Of a stretch of DNA of 64,000 nucleotides, positions 34,243 to 43,852 are shown piece after piece. A program made the translations under genes and the position numbers. The DNA lies in contig NZ_JANWOI010000003.1 of assembly GCF_027920805.1 (NCBI RefSeq), positions 618,067 to 682,066 on the forward strand, written 5' to 3'. Source of the stretch: Govania unica (GTDB lineage Bacteria; Pseudomonadota; Alphaproteobacteria; Sphingomonadales; Govanellaceae). Under the pieces are notes generated by a model. That model was not told the DNA's origin and did no database searches. It was given only the letters and a program-made list of their open reading frames with translations. Every line of letters starts with the position of its first letter. The first letter of the stretch is position 1.

Positions 34243-36861
34243 TTATTGACGATAGGACAATGTCAGTCCGATTGTTCGCGGGCGGAAAGTCGTACCCGTA
34301 ATAAGCGTACTCACAGTTGTGTCGCGGGAGCGGGAGAGCTGTTTGTCCGCGTCCAACAGATTATCGACGAACAGTGACAGGTTCGCGTTGCCAAATTCTA
34401 CTCCAGCGCGGGCACTGATAAAATGCGTCTGCGGACGCTGGAATAGCATTGGATCAACGCCAAATACAGCGGGATTCGGTTTTGGTCCTTTGCTCCGATA
34501 GTCATAATTTCCCCGGACATAAGCATCATGTCCGACCACCGAGAAGTCATACTGGGCGGAGAAACTGGCGACCCATGGCGAAATCTGGGAAATGGCATTG
34601 CCCTTGAGCGCAATGACGGATGGACCGCTCATGATCGTTTTCTTGTATTCTGCATTGGTATATCCTCCCGAAATGCTGAGCATCAGAGAGTCGCTGGCCC
34701 GAATATCAAGCGCAAGGTCAAAGCCTTTGCTGACCGCCTTGCCAAGATTTCCGACAAAACTCTGCCCGCAGTTCGTCAGCAGAACCAGTTGTTGAATGCT
34801 GCTCCAGTCGATCCAGAAGGCGCTTGTATTGAGTTGGACGTGATCGCCGAATAAACGATTCTTGGCGCCGACCTCGTAACTCCAGACAGAGTCCGCCTTA
34901 TAAGTATCCGGCGGCCTGGTAATATTCAAAGCAGCCAGATCGGCGGCACAACTTGATGGTGGCGTGCGTTGCGCTCCGCCGGGACGAAAGCCCTTGGCTG
35001 CGCTTGCGTAAATCATGTTACCCGGGTCGACCTGATAGGACAGGCCAAATTTTGGCGTCAAAGGTTTTTCGGATTGTTGTCCCGAATTAAGACCGACACC
35101 GGCAAAGGAGCCTTCGTTGCGAGATTTAAAGGAAAAATCAACCTTTGCATAACGCAGACCGACCGTTGCTTTAAGTTTGTCGGTGATGCTGTAATCCACT
35201 TGCCCGAACGCTGCGATTTGCTTGTCGACAGTTTTTTGTTCGTCCGTATAAACAGAATCCATGGCGCCAAGTGGCGTGCCGAAGATATCGATATAGTCCA
35301 TCCCAAAGGTATCAAAAACGATTTGCGGAAAAAATGGTGACTCGATCACTTCAAGGTCAAGTTGGCGAGTTCTATTGTAGAAAACACCTACGACCCAATT
35401 CAGCCGTGCCTCGCTATTCGTGGATTGAAGTCGGATTTCTTCCGTGAGCCCCTTTTGTTTGTCGAGAAAATATCCTTTGGAATATTCTCCGGGAATGAGC
35501 GGATAAGACTGACCCGTCGTGACCGATCGAACAAACTGAGTATAGTCCGGATAAGCTTTTGCATCGCGATCAAGATAAGATGTATTGGATACAAGTTCAA
35601 AACTGCCAAAATCATAATTGATTTTCAACGCGGGCAGGAAGAACTTATCACTCGATGGCGCAGCCAGAGCATTGCCACTGCGGAACCGCCCTGTGGAGGC
35701 GTCGCTGAGTTGCTCCCAGTAAGCGTCGCCGCCATCAGAGTGAAGATCTTGAAAATAAATCGAAGGCGTGATCCTGAGATTATCATTTGGAGCAAAGGTC
35801 AGCGCGGCACGCATAACCACACTCTGTTTGGAGTTCTGTCGATCGTCCACGACTGCTCCGGTCAGGCGATTGACACGATCTATCCAACCGCCATCGCGAC
35901 GATAAAAAGCACTGACGCGAAAGCCCACACGATCATCGACGATCGGCCCTCCCACTGCAGCGCCAGCTTCATAGCTTGCATTGCCATGCTTGGTGGAGGC
36001 GATTTCCGCCCGACCATAACCTGAATAGGTATTGAGATCCGGCTCTGGCGTAATAAAGCGGATCGTGCCGCCCTCGGATCCTGACCCGAACAAAGTCCCT
36101 TGCGGTCCGCGCAAAACTTCCACGCGGGCAAGATCAAAAACCGCGGGAAAAACGCTCGTGCTGGTATAACCGGCATTGCGGGTCTGGATCGGCGTTTCGT
36201 CGATATAAATCCCGGTGGTGGAAGCACCCACCTGAGATTCAATGCCACGGATCGAAATTTGCGTGCGGTTGCCGAGGCCGGCGAAACTGTTGCGTTCAAA
36301 GTTGATGCCGGGCGTGATACGGGCAATATCATCAATCTGTTTGAGCCCGCGGATATCCATACCTTCCTGCGTGATGGCGGTGATGCTGATTGGAACCTTG
36401 TTCACGGAGACTGCCTGTCGCGTTGCTGTCACAACAATTTCCGTGAGACCATCATCCGTCTTTTGATACTCAGCCACCGTAGCCGATCGAAGGTCCCTTC
36501 CATCACTCTGCGGGCGTTGGTCTTTTGATGTGGTAGCGGCTTCTTTCTTGCGGATGACGATGGCATCCTTGCCGTTATATGTATAAGTCAGATCGGTTCC
36601 TGCGAGCACCTGGCGGACGGCCTGCGCCGGGTCCAGATCGCCCTGAACGCCAGGCGACTGCAAATCCCTGACGGCAGAGGGATCAAAGACAAGTTGCAAA
36701 TTACCCTGTCGGGCAAGCTCATTAAGGGCCGCGTCAAGATTCTGAGGAGAAATATTATAATCCGCCGCTTGTGCGGGTATCATAAGAACCGCAGAAAATG
36801 CAAAACTGCAAACACTGTAAATCAAATGGTTCTTTCGTCGAGCGGCCTTGCTTGCAAACAT
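34243..36861 (-). CDS. TonB-dependent receptor with STN signalling domain (third of five, FecA-like)
   Basis: This 872-residue receptor has a signal peptide ending near AQAA, then an STN domain (about residues 35-110: YNISPQNLDAALNELARQGN, GDLDPAQAVRQVLAGT), a linker, a plug with VEVLRGPQGTLFGSGSEGG and a barrel. The STN domain is the part that contacts a FecR-type anti-sigma factor, so this receptor both imports a ligand and reports its presence. It is directly downstream of fecR and fecI homologues on the same strand. The ribosome-binding site is GGAGG. Long serine-rich or acidic inserts are absent. The acylase gene downstream suggests an amide-bearing ligand rather than, or as well as, a siderophore. 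Confidence 0.93.
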   Translation of the reverse strand: MFASKAARRKNHLIYSVCSFAFSAVLMIPAQAADYNISPQNLDAALNELARQGNLQLVFDPSAVRDLQSPGVQGDLDPAQAVRQVLAGTDLTYTYNGKDAIVIRKKEAATTSKDQRPQSDGRDLRSATVAEYQKTDDGLTEIVVTATRQAVSVNKVPISITAITQEGMDIRGLKQIDDIARITPGINFERNSFAGLGNRTQISIRGIESQVGASTTGIYIDETPIQTRNAGYTSTSVFPAVFDLARVEVLRGPQGTLFGSGSEGGTIRFITPEPDLNTYSGYGRAEIASTKHGNASYEAGAAVGGPIVDDRVGFRVSAFYRRDGGWIDRVNRLTGAVVDDRQNSKQSVVMRAALTFAPNDNLRITPSIYFQDLHSDGGDAYWEQLSDASTGRFRSGNALAAPSSDKFFLPALKINYDFGSFELVSNTSYLDRDAKAYPDYTQFVRSVTTGQSYPLIPGEYSKGYFLDKQKGLTEEIRLQSTNSEARLNWVVGVFYNRTRQLDLEVIESPFFPQIVFDTFGMDYIDIFGTPLGAMDSVYTDEQKTVDKQIAAFGQVDYSITDKLKATVGLRYAKVDFSFKSRNEGSFAGVGLNSGQQSEKPLTPKFGLSYQVDPGNMIYASAAKGFRPGGAQRTPPSSCAADLAALNITRPPDTYKADSVWSYEVGAKNRLFGDHVQLNTSAFWIDWSSIQQLVLLTNCGQSFVGNLGKAVSKGFDLALDIRASDSLMLSISGGYTNAEYKKTIMSGPSVIALKGNAISQISPWVASFSAQYDFSVVGHDAYVRGNYDYRSKGPKPNPAVFGVDPMLFQRPQTHFISARAGVEFGNANLSLFVDNLLDADKQLSRSRDTTVSTLITGTTFRPRTIGLTLSYRQ

Positions 36862-37006
36862 TCAATGATCCTCCCCTAAGGCTGCTTATGCAGCAGTTCA
36901 GACATAATGCCCCGGGTGCCGTTTAGCCGGCCCCTATTTGTCTGTTACGTTGCCGATCTTAAAAACCGACAGCGGGTCGCAAAGAAAGTTGGCTGAAAAA
37001 TAACTT

Positions 37007-38008
37007 TCAAGGCTTGGATTTTTTCAAAAGAATGACTTGATCGGTCTGGGCGGCGGAAAATCCCATGCCGTCCTGCAGTGTGAACAATACGGCGGCAACA
37101 TCACCCGTTTTGAAGGTCCCACTGATGCGCATTTCACCTTGTCTCGGATCAACCATCTCGAATTTCGGTGTCGCATAACGGTTCACGTCGGCCAGTACAT
37201 TGCTCAATGTCTCATTGAAAAAATAAATCCGACCATATCGCCAGGCGGCAACGGTATCCGCTTCCTCCGATCTTAATGAGACAAGTTTTCCTTGGGCTGA
37301 AATACGGACTTGCTGACCCGGAAAAAGATCGGGGAGGGGGGCTTCGGTCGTCATGCTGCGAATACCGACGCGTCCTTCGGCCACTGCGACAACGGTTGTA
37401 TCATGATCGATATGGACACTGAATTTTGTACCGATGGCCCGCACAATCTCATGTCCAGTATTGACCAGAAACGGGCGGCTTGCATCATGCGCCACTTCAA
37501 AAAAGGCTTCGCCAGCGTTCAGAGTTAAACGGCGTTCGTCATGGTTCAGGACCACGGTGAGGCGCGTTTCTGTATTCAAATGAACGATGGACCCATCGGC
37601 TAGAGTGATGGTTCTTAGCTCCCCATGGCCGGTTTCATAATGATCCGGTGCAAACGGTTTTAAACTATAGAGGAGTGCCACAACCACCAAAGATGCTACA
37701 AGTGCAACCGACCTCAACTGATGGGAGAGAGAATTCTTTTTCTCGGCCGCCGCCTGCGCTTCTTTACGCGCCTCATGTGCCATGCGATGCAGCACCGGAT
37801 CAGCCGCGAAGGCGCGCGTCATCTGCCAAGCTTTATTGGCTCGTTGAAAGGCGACATCATGGTCCGGATTTTCCGCGAGCCAGCGTTCAAAAGACTGTTT
37901 GTCTCCCGCATCGCAATCGGGGGCATGCAGCCGAATAATCCAATCCTCCGCTGACCGAGGAGGCCGGCTCCATTTTCTGAAAAGACCAATCATGGCTTTG
38001 ATAGTCAC
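37007..38008 (-). CDS. FecR-type anti-sigma factor
   Basis: This 333-residue inner-membrane regulator has an N-terminal cytoplasmic region (about 1-100) with the conserved WIIRLHAPDCDAGDKQSFERWL and HDVAFQRANKAW pattern that binds the sigma factor. One membrane helix (about 105-120) follows, then a periplasmic FecR domain (HLNTETRLTVVLNHDERRLTLNAGEAFFEV). The start is GTG at 38006-38008, overlapping the sigma-factor stop (GTGA), so translation is coupled. It passes the receptor's ligand signal to the sigma factor. Confidence 0.92.
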   Translation of the reverse strand: MTIKAMIGLFRKWSRPPRSAEDWIIRLHAPDCDAGDKQSFERWLAENPDHDVAFQRANKAWQMTRAFAADPVLHRMAHEARKEAQAAAEKKNSLSHQLRSVALVASLVVVALLYSLKPFAPDHYETGHGELRTITLADGSIVHLNTETRLTVVLNHDERRLTLNAGEAFFEVAHDASRPFLVNTGHEIVRAIGTKFSVHIDHDTTVVAVAEGRVGIRSMTTEAPLPDLFPGQQVRISAQGKLVSLRSEEADTVAAWRYGRIYFFNETLSNVLADVNRYATPKFEMVDPRQGEMRISGTFKTGDVAAVLFTLQDGMGFSAAQTDQVILLKKSKP

Positions 38009-38592
38009 TCGAAATCCTTAAGATGCATTTTGCAATGGGCCAGCGCCCGGCTCATGTGCCGCTCAACGGTTCGGGTCGTAACCTTGAAATCAGCGGCGAT
38101 CTTTTGGTAGCTGTGCTGGTCCACGTGATAAGCTAGGAAAACTGCCCGGGTCAGGGTAGGCAAAACCATGAGGCTTTCTTTCATGGCGTTCACTTTTTGC
38201 CGCCAGTGCAGAACGTCATCGGCAAGCGGAAGATTGGCGGGATGCTTGCCGTCTTCGAGCGTTACATGATGTGCTGTCGCGCGCACCCGATCCGCTCGCC
38301 TACGGTCTCGCACAAGATTGGCCGCTGTCTCGAATAGATAAGAGCGCGCCTTTTGCCGGAGGCGTCCCTGACATTCCTGCCGCCATAGGCGAAGGTAAGC
38401 TTCCTGCGCAGTATCTGCCGCGTCCTGCTCATTATCGAGCACGCGTCGCAAAAACCGTTGCAGCGGCTCAGCATAACTACGATGCAGGCTGTCAACGATC
38501 CCGCCATGTGCCATCCCATCCCCATCCACATCCGATACGTCCGCAAGAGGAGCGAGTGTGGCCTGTCTGGCAGGCTTACTGATCTCTTCCAA
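38005..38592 (-). CDS. ECF sigma factor, FecI type
   Basis: This 195-residue sigma factor has region 2 (RRVLDNEQDAADTAQEAYLRL) and region 4 (LPTLTRAVFLAYHVDQHSYQKIAADFKVTTRTVERHM). It lacks the long regions of housekeeping sigma factors. It is first in the leftward operon with FecR and the STN-type receptor, the arrangement of the fec system. It should direct RNA polymerase to the receptor promoter when the ligand binds. Confidence 0.92.
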   Translation of the reverse strand: MEEISKPARQATLAPLADVSDVDGDGMAHGGIVDSLHRSYAEPLQRFLRRVLDNEQDAADTAQEAYLRLWRQECQGRLRQKARSYLFETAANLVRDRRRADRVRATAHHVTLEDGKHPANLPLADDVLHWRQKVNAMKESLMVLPTLTRAVFLAYHVDQHSYQKIAADFKVTTRTVERHMSRALAHCKMHLKDFE

Positions 38593-38959
38593 CGCCTCCC
38601 CCCTTTCATGACCTGTTACAAAGCCGCCAGGTCATCTTTTTAGCCCCTAGATCATATGGTACGTTGTTGGGCGAAAAAACCGACAGGGAGAATGGAGTTT
38701 TTCTATAAAAATTAAAAATTTCGTCTGAAAATAGATCAGGCCCTGTCGACAGAGAGGGCTCATAAGGAGGGTTATGGTCACCGCATAATCACTTGCGTCA
38801 GTTCATGCGGGTATATTCGATCGGGGACAGGGCGCCGCGTCATACTTTAGTATGACTGTTCACATGTCGTTCAGATGATACCCTACCCATAAGCCTTGTC
38901 AGCTCCGGGAAAGCTGCGCGTGGTTCATCTCAATAAAAATAATGATTTGGGGGGGGAAG
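38593..38959. other. Divergent promoter region between FecI and TBDT
   Basis: This 367-base gap contains no supportable gene. It must hold promoters for the leftward sigma-factor operon and the rightward receptor. A GGGGGGGGAAG ribosome-binding site lies directly before the receptor ATG. No repeat or operator stood out. Confidence 0.5.
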
Positions 38960-41221
38960 ATGATCAATTTTACAAAGTTCCGTTCGGCGGCCTTATCGGC
39001 GAGCTGCTTGACCCTGGTCAGCGGGGCCGTTGCTATACCCGCATTTGGGCCTGCATTTGCGCAAGACAAGCCTGCGGGGGAGGCCGGGAGCTTCGGAATT
39101 GAAGAAATCATCGTGACCTCGCAACGTCGTGCCGAAAGCCTGCAAACGGTGCCGATCGCCATCACGGCATTCAGCGCGAGCGACATCGAAAAACGCCATT
39201 TCAACACGGCGCTGGCTTTGGTCGGGCAAACCCCGAACCTTGTCATCAAGACCTCGCAAGGGGAAGCCAAACCGACGATTTTCCTGCGCGGCATGGGATT
39301 CAATGATTTCAATGCGACGGCCGTCGGGGCCGTTGGCGTTTATAACGATGAAGTCTATATCGGCGGCGCATCCAACCAGCTTGTCCAGATGTTCGATCTG
39401 GAACGGGTCGAAGTGTTGCGCGGGCCGCAGGGCACGCTATACGGTCGCAACACCACCGGCGGGGCCATCAATTTCATCGCTCGCAAACCGGACAATGATC
39501 TGTCCGCAACCGCATATGCGTCCTATGGCCGGTTTAATAGCGTCGATCTGCAAGGCGCCATCGGGGGCGGCCTTGTGGACGATAAACTGTCCGCGCGCGT
39601 TGCCGGGACCTATAGCCGCAGCGATGGCGATCAGTTTAACGAATTCACGCAGAAACGGGCTGGCGGCTATGAAAAATGGGCCGGTCGTCTGCTTTTGAAA
39701 TTGACGCCGAGCGACAATACCGAATTCCTGCTGAATGTTCATGGCGGCAACAACGACAGCGACGGCACGATTCTGCATAACGAGGGGCTGCTGCCGGGCG
39801 GGGTCGATGCCTTTGGCTTCAAGGAAACCGGCGGGTTTTATACCATCGACCAGAACCTGCCCTATTTCACCAGGATCAAGTCGTTCGGAACGTCCTTTAC
39901 CGCCAAGCTTGATTTTGAAACTGTCAGCCTGACCACGATCAGCGCTTATGAACAGGTGAAATACCAGAACCGCAATGACGCCGATGCAAGCCCGCTGGAC
40001 TTTATTGATCTTAATTACAAGGATCGGCAGCACCAGTTCAGTCAGGAACTGCGGCTCGCGTCGCGAGGCGAGGGGCCGTGGGATTGGATCATCGGCGGTT
40101 ATTATTATACCGAGGATCTGAAGGCCGATAACCTTTATGACATCGGCCAGTTTGCCCGCGCGCTTGGTGCGGTTCCGGATCTTGATGACCCGAACGCGCC
40201 GTTGCGCATCGCGCAGCCCTATGATCAGGATAGCCGCAGTTATGCAGTGTTCGGGCAGACGTCCTATGCGATCACCGAGAAGGTCAAGGCCACTCTTGGT
40301 CTGCGCTGGACGCGTGATCGCAAGGCCATGGTTTTCCGGACCTTTGCGGACGAACCGAGCCTCGGTTTCGCACCTTTGATCCCTGAAACCCTGTCGAAAA
40401 ACACCTGGAACGCGGTCACCGGCCGGGTCGGTGTCGATTATCAGGTCACGGACGACGCCATGCTTTATGCAAGCTATAATCGCGGCTATAAAAGTGGCGG
40501 TTACAATGGCGGGGCCCTGTTCGATCCGATCGAGGCCACACCGTTCAATCCTGAAAAGGTCAATGCTTACGAGGTCGGTTTCAAAACCCGCTGGCTCGAT
40601 AATCGCCTGACCCTCAATGGCGCGCTTTTCTATAATAACTATTCGGATCTGCAGGTGTTTCGTTTCATCACCGGCGAAAATGGTTTGCCGGTGACACTTG
40701 TGGATAATGCCGCAAGTGCGCGCATCAAGGGCTTTGAACTTGAAGCATCGCTGGTGCCGGTCGAAGGCTTGCGCATCGATATGGGCCTTGGGCTGTTGGA
40801 TGCGAAATATCAGGATTTCATCACGCAGGCTCCGGATCAAACGGGCAATTTTGTCAATATCGACCTGTCCGGCAATCGTCTGGTCGGGGCGCCCAAGGTG
40901 ACCTATAGCGGATCGATCGAATATGCGGTTCCGGTGACCGATAGCTTGGTGGTGACGCCACGGGCGGAATGGTCCTATACGTCCAAGCAGTTCTTTGACA
41001 CGTCGAACGATCCGCTGTTGTCACAGGATGGTTATTGGCTGATGAATGCGTCGCTGACGCTCAGCAGCGCCGACAGCCGTTATGAATTGGCCGTCTGGGG
41101 CCGGAATATTCTTGGGGAAAAATACAATCTCGACAAAGTGCCGCTGGCCAATTTCGGGCTTAATCAGGTGGTGCGCGGAACACGGTCGAGCTATGGTGTC
41201 TCCTTGCGGTTTCGGTACTGA
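38960..41221 (+). CDS. TonB-dependent receptor (fourth of five)
   Basis: This outer-membrane receptor of about 753 residues has a signal peptide ending near PAFA, IEEIIVTSQRR as TonB-box-like sequence, plug motif RVEVLRGPQGTLYGRN and a last strand ending in SLRFRY. No STN domain is present. I chose the ATG at 38960 (MINFTKF) because the ribosome-binding site lies right before it; an ATG 18 bases upstream is in frame but less well placed. It is followed by a small ORF, a histone-deacetylase-like amidohydrolase and an MFS transporter on the same strand, suggesting one locus for an acetylated or amide compound. Confidence 0.93.
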   Translation: MINFTKFRSAALSASCLTLVSGAVAIPAFGPAFAQDKPAGEAGSFGIEEIIVTSQRRAESLQTVPIAITAFSASDIEKRHFNTALALVGQTPNLVIKTSQGEAKPTIFLRGMGFNDFNATAVGAVGVYNDEVYIGGASNQLVQMFDLERVEVLRGPQGTLYGRNTTGGAINFIARKPDNDLSATAYASYGRFNSVDLQGAIGGGLVDDKLSARVAGTYSRSDGDQFNEFTQKRAGGYEKWAGRLLLKLTPSDNTEFLLNVHGGNNDSDGTILHNEGLLPGGVDAFGFKETGGFYTIDQNLPYFTRIKSFGTSFTAKLDFETVSLTTISAYEQVKYQNRNDADASPLDFIDLNYKDRQHQFSQELRLASRGEGPWDWIIGGYYYTEDLKADNLYDIGQFARALGAVPDLDDPNAPLRIAQPYDQDSRSYAVFGQTSYAITEKVKATLGLRWTRDRKAMVFRTFADEPSLGFAPLIPETLSKNTWNAVTGRVGVDYQVTDDAMLYASYNRGYKSGGYNGGALFDPIEATPFNPEKVNAYEVGFKTRWLDNRLTLNGALFYNNYSDLQVFRFITGENGLPVTLVDNAASARIKGFELEASLVPVEGLRIDMGLGLLDAKYQDFITQAPDQTGNFVNIDLSGNRLVGAPKVTYSGSIEYAVPVTDSLVVTPRAEWSYTSKQFFDTSNDPLLSQDGYWLMNASLTLSSADSRYELAVWGRNILGEKYNLDKVPLANFGLNQVVRGTRSSYGVSLRFRY

Positions 41222-41244
41222 GCGACGCGATCCGAGGGGGCTGA

Positions 41245-41448
41245 ATGACACAGGTAATCGACCAGAAAAGGCTGGTAGCGCCGTTTCTTGCGATTGGCCT
41301 GTCGACCTTTGCAACAGGGATCATCTATCGCGGCAATATCAAACGCTTGCAGGATCGTGGGGTGTGGGCGCCGCTACGCCGGAACAATCCTGTCAGGACA
41401 TCAAAGCGCTTTGAGCACCATGGAACGAGGGCACAGAATGACGATTGA
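41245..41448 (+). CDS. Possible 67-residue membrane protein
   Basis: The ORF begins MTQVIDQKRLVAPFLAIGLS and has one hydrophobic segment (residues 10-28), then a basic tail. CGAGGGGGCTGA upstream is a good ribosome-binding site. Its last codons overlap the start of the deacetylase-like gene by 11 bases, so coupling is possible. I recognise no family. It could also be a leader without a functional protein. Confidence 0.4.
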   Translation: MTQVIDQKRLVAPFLAIGLSTFATGIIYRGNIKRLQDRGVWAPLRRNNPVRTSKRFEHHGTRAQNDD

Positions 41449-42565
41449 ACCGTCTCGCACCGGACTTGTCTGGCATGAATCCTATATGTGGCACGACACC
41501 GGCAATTATGCGGGCGTCATGCCGCCGGGGCCATTTCTGCAGCCGGGGCGGCATGTGGAAAATCCGGAAGCCAAACGGCGGCTCAAGAATCTTTTGGACA
41601 TCAGCGAGCTGACCCCGGCCTTGGTGCCAATTGCCCCGCGTGCGGCGACAGTGGATCAACTGACGCGTATTCACCCGTTGTCCTATATCGAGAAAGTCAT
41701 AGCCCTGAGTGCGGCTGGTGGGGGAGATTCAGGCGCTTTTGCGCCGGTTGGCAAGGGGAGCTTTGAAATCGCCGCCCTTTCGGCGGGTGGCATCATGGCA
41801 GCGATCGCCGCAGTGGTGGCGGGCGAAGTGAGGAATGCCTATGCTCTGGTGCGGCCGCCAGGCCACCATGCCGAAGTCGATCAGGGTATGGGTTTTTGCA
41901 TCTTTGCCAATGGCTCGCTTGCGGCCAAATATGCCCAGGCCGAGCTTGGGCTCAAACGCGTGGCCATTGTCGATTGGGATGTGCATCACGGCAACGGGGC
42001 GCAACATATTTTCTGGACCGACCCGAGCGTCCTGACCATCTCCATTCATCAGGACCAAAGCTTTCCGCCGGATTCCGGTCATGTCCATGAAATCGGCGAG
42101 GGCGCGGGGGCATATTTCAACCTCAATATCCCGCTGCCCGCGGGCAGTGGGACCGAGGCTTATCTTGAGGCGTTTGACCGGGTCATCATTCCGGCGCTTG
42201 AGGCCTATCAGCCTGACCTGATCCTTGTCCCTTGTGGCTTTGACGCGGGCGGGATGGATCCGCTGGCCCGCATGGCACTTCATAGTGACTCGTTCCGCGA
42301 GATGACCCGGCGCGTCAAGGCGGCGGCGGAGCGGCTGTGCGACGGTCGTCTGGTGCTGCTGCATGAGGGTGGCTACAGCGCCGAAACGGTACCGTTTTTT
42401 GGACTTGCGGTGATTGAGGAGCTGGCGGATCGTCGCACGGCGGTGGAGGATCCATTCCTGCCGATTATCGCGGGTGATCCGGCGCAGAAATTGTTGCCCC
42501 ATCAGGCAGCCGTCATCGATGCGGCGGCAGAGAATGTAGCGCGCATGAAAGCCGTTATTGGTTAA
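41438..42565 (+). CDS. Class II histone-deacetylase-like zinc amidohydrolase
   Basis: This enzyme of about 375 residues belongs to the arginase/deacetylase fold family that includes bacterial acetylpolyamine amidohydrolases and HDAC-like amidohydrolases. Catalytic elements are intact: the His pair in RPPGHHAE, zinc ligands Asp181 and His183 in VDWDVHHGNG, Asp in GFDAGGMDP, and the catalytic Tyr in HEGGYSAE. It hydrolyses an N-acetyl or similar amide in the cytoplasm. The start at 41438 (MTIEPSRTG) has a GAGG ribosome-binding site; the open frame extends 50 codons upstream with no family similarity. Its neighbours, a TBDT and an MFS transporter, suggest a nutrient role rather than protein deacetylation. 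Confidence 0.92.
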   Translation: MTIEPSRTGLVWHESYMWHDTGNYAGVMPPGPFLQPGRHVENPEAKRRLKNLLDISELTPALVPIAPRAATVDQLTRIHPLSYIEKVIALSAAGGGDSGAFAPVGKGSFEIAALSAGGIMAAIAAVVAGEVRNAYALVRPPGHHAEVDQGMGFCIFANGSLAAKYAQAELGLKRVAIVDWDVHHGNGAQHIFWTDPSVLTISIHQDQSFPPDSGHVHEIGEGAGAYFNLNIPLPAGSGTEAYLEAFDRVIIPALEAYQPDLILVPCGFDAGGMDPLARMALHSDSFREMTRRVKAAAERLCDGRLVLLHEGGYSAETVPFFGLAVIEELADRRTAVEDPFLPIIAGDPAQKLLPHQAAVIDAAAENVARMKAVIG

Positions 42566-42577
42566 CCTGAAAGCGTG

Positions 42578-42613
42578 CCGAATTGCCCGTTCAGATAGAG
42601 AAGGGCAGTTCGG
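42578..42613 (+). terminator. Hairpin after the deacetylase-like gene
   Basis: CCGAATTGCCC (42578-42588) pairs with GGGCAGTTCGG (42603-42613) with one G-T pair. There is no T-run, so termination would be weak. Confidence 0.35.
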
Positions 42614-42709
42614 ATGCGGAGGTTTCAGCGTCTCGATCCCGGCATTTTCAGCCGTTATCGACGGGTGGGGACGAAGTCTTGTAGAGTATGTGTAATCTAG
42701 GGGATATGA

Positions 42710-43852
42710 ATGAAGCCGGACAGTAAGGCGATCCTGACAGCCATCTTTGTCGGCATTATCGGCGCGGAATCCTTTCTGGTCCAGCCCGGTCTGGTCGGCG
42801 GGCTTGTGGATCATCGCGGGCTCACGCCTGGCGAGGCGGGCTTTGTCGCCTCCGCTGATATGTTCGGCATGGCGGTCGCATCTTTTGTTATTTCCCTGAT
42901 CATCACCCGGATCAGCTGGCGCACGCTGCTGTGGCCATCGGCTATGGCCATCATGCTTGGCAACGCGCTTTGCTTTTATCTGACGGATCCGACGGCTCTT
43001 TTCGCGGTGCGATTGATCGCCGGTGCGGGCTATGGCGGGTTTGTGTCGTTGTCCTTCGCCACCATGGGCAGGAGCGCGACGCCAGAGAAAACCTTTGGTG
43101 TTTATATCACCCTTTGCCTCGTGTACGGCGCGCTTGGGCTTTATCTCATGCCCGCCATGCTGGCATGGAACGGGATCGAGGCGGTCCTGTGGTTCTTTAT
43201 CCTGTTTCCGCTGGTCGCCTTGCCATTCTTACGGTTTTTCCCGCATGGGGGGGAGGCTGAGGGGGCGAGCGCCGCTCATAAGGGGTACCGGGTCGGCGCA
43301 ATGATCTGGGGGGCCGCGCTTGCGGCGATTTTTGCCTATTTCCTCGCGCAAGGGGCGGTTTGGGCCTATCTCGATCGCATCGGGGTCGCGGGCGGGCTTC
43401 GCGTTGCGGATGTGGGCAGTGCCCTTGCTCTTTGTTCGATCGCCGGGATTTTCGGGGCAACGGCCGCAACCGTTCAGAAAGGGCGGTTCGGTCGCCTGTG
43501 GCCCTTGCTGTGCGGGATTTCCCTATCGGTTGGCAGTCTTGCCTTTCTGGTTGGGCGGCAGGACTATCTGCCCTATGTGCTGGCCTGCTCGGTCTTTAAC
43601 TTTGCCTGGAATTACATTCATCCGTTTTTGCTGTCGATCATGGCCGACCTGGACGATACCGGTCGCTTCATGATCTGGACGGCGGGGTTGCAGACGCTGG
43701 GGCTTGCCGTCGGGCCGATGATCGCGGCGCTATTCATCACGCCGACCAATTTTGAAATGGTCAATCTTTTCGCCGGGACGCTGTTTGTGGTCAGTCTGTT
43801 GCTGATGCTGCGGGCGGCCTATGCGACCGGCCGTGAGGCCCGGCTCGCTTAG
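42710..43852 (+). CDS. MFS transporter (short)
   Basis: This 380-residue inner-membrane carrier has about 12 helices packed in a shorter chain than usual. It starts KAILTAIFVGIIGAESFLVQ. A motif A equivalent is weak. It could import the substrate or product of the deacetylase-like enzyme or export a by-product. It is convergent with the LuxR regulator, and their stop codons overlap by 4 bases. Confidence 0.85.
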   Translation: MKPDSKAILTAIFVGIIGAESFLVQPGLVGGLVDHRGLTPGEAGFVASADMFGMAVASFVISLIITRISWRTLLWPSAMAIMLGNALCFYLTDPTALFAVRLIAGAGYGGFVSLSFATMGRSATPEKTFGVYITLCLVYGALGLYLMPAMLAWNGIEAVLWFFILFPLVALPFLRFFPHGGEAEGASAAHKGYRVGAMIWGAALAAIFAYFLAQGAVWAYLDRIGVAGGLRVADVGSALALCSIAGIFGATAATVQKGRFGRLWPLLCGISLSVGSLAFLVGRQDYLPYVLACSVFNFAWNYIHPFLLSIMADLDDTGRFMIWTAGLQTLGLAVGPMIAALFITPTNFEMVNLFAGTLFVVSLLLMLRAAYATGREARLA

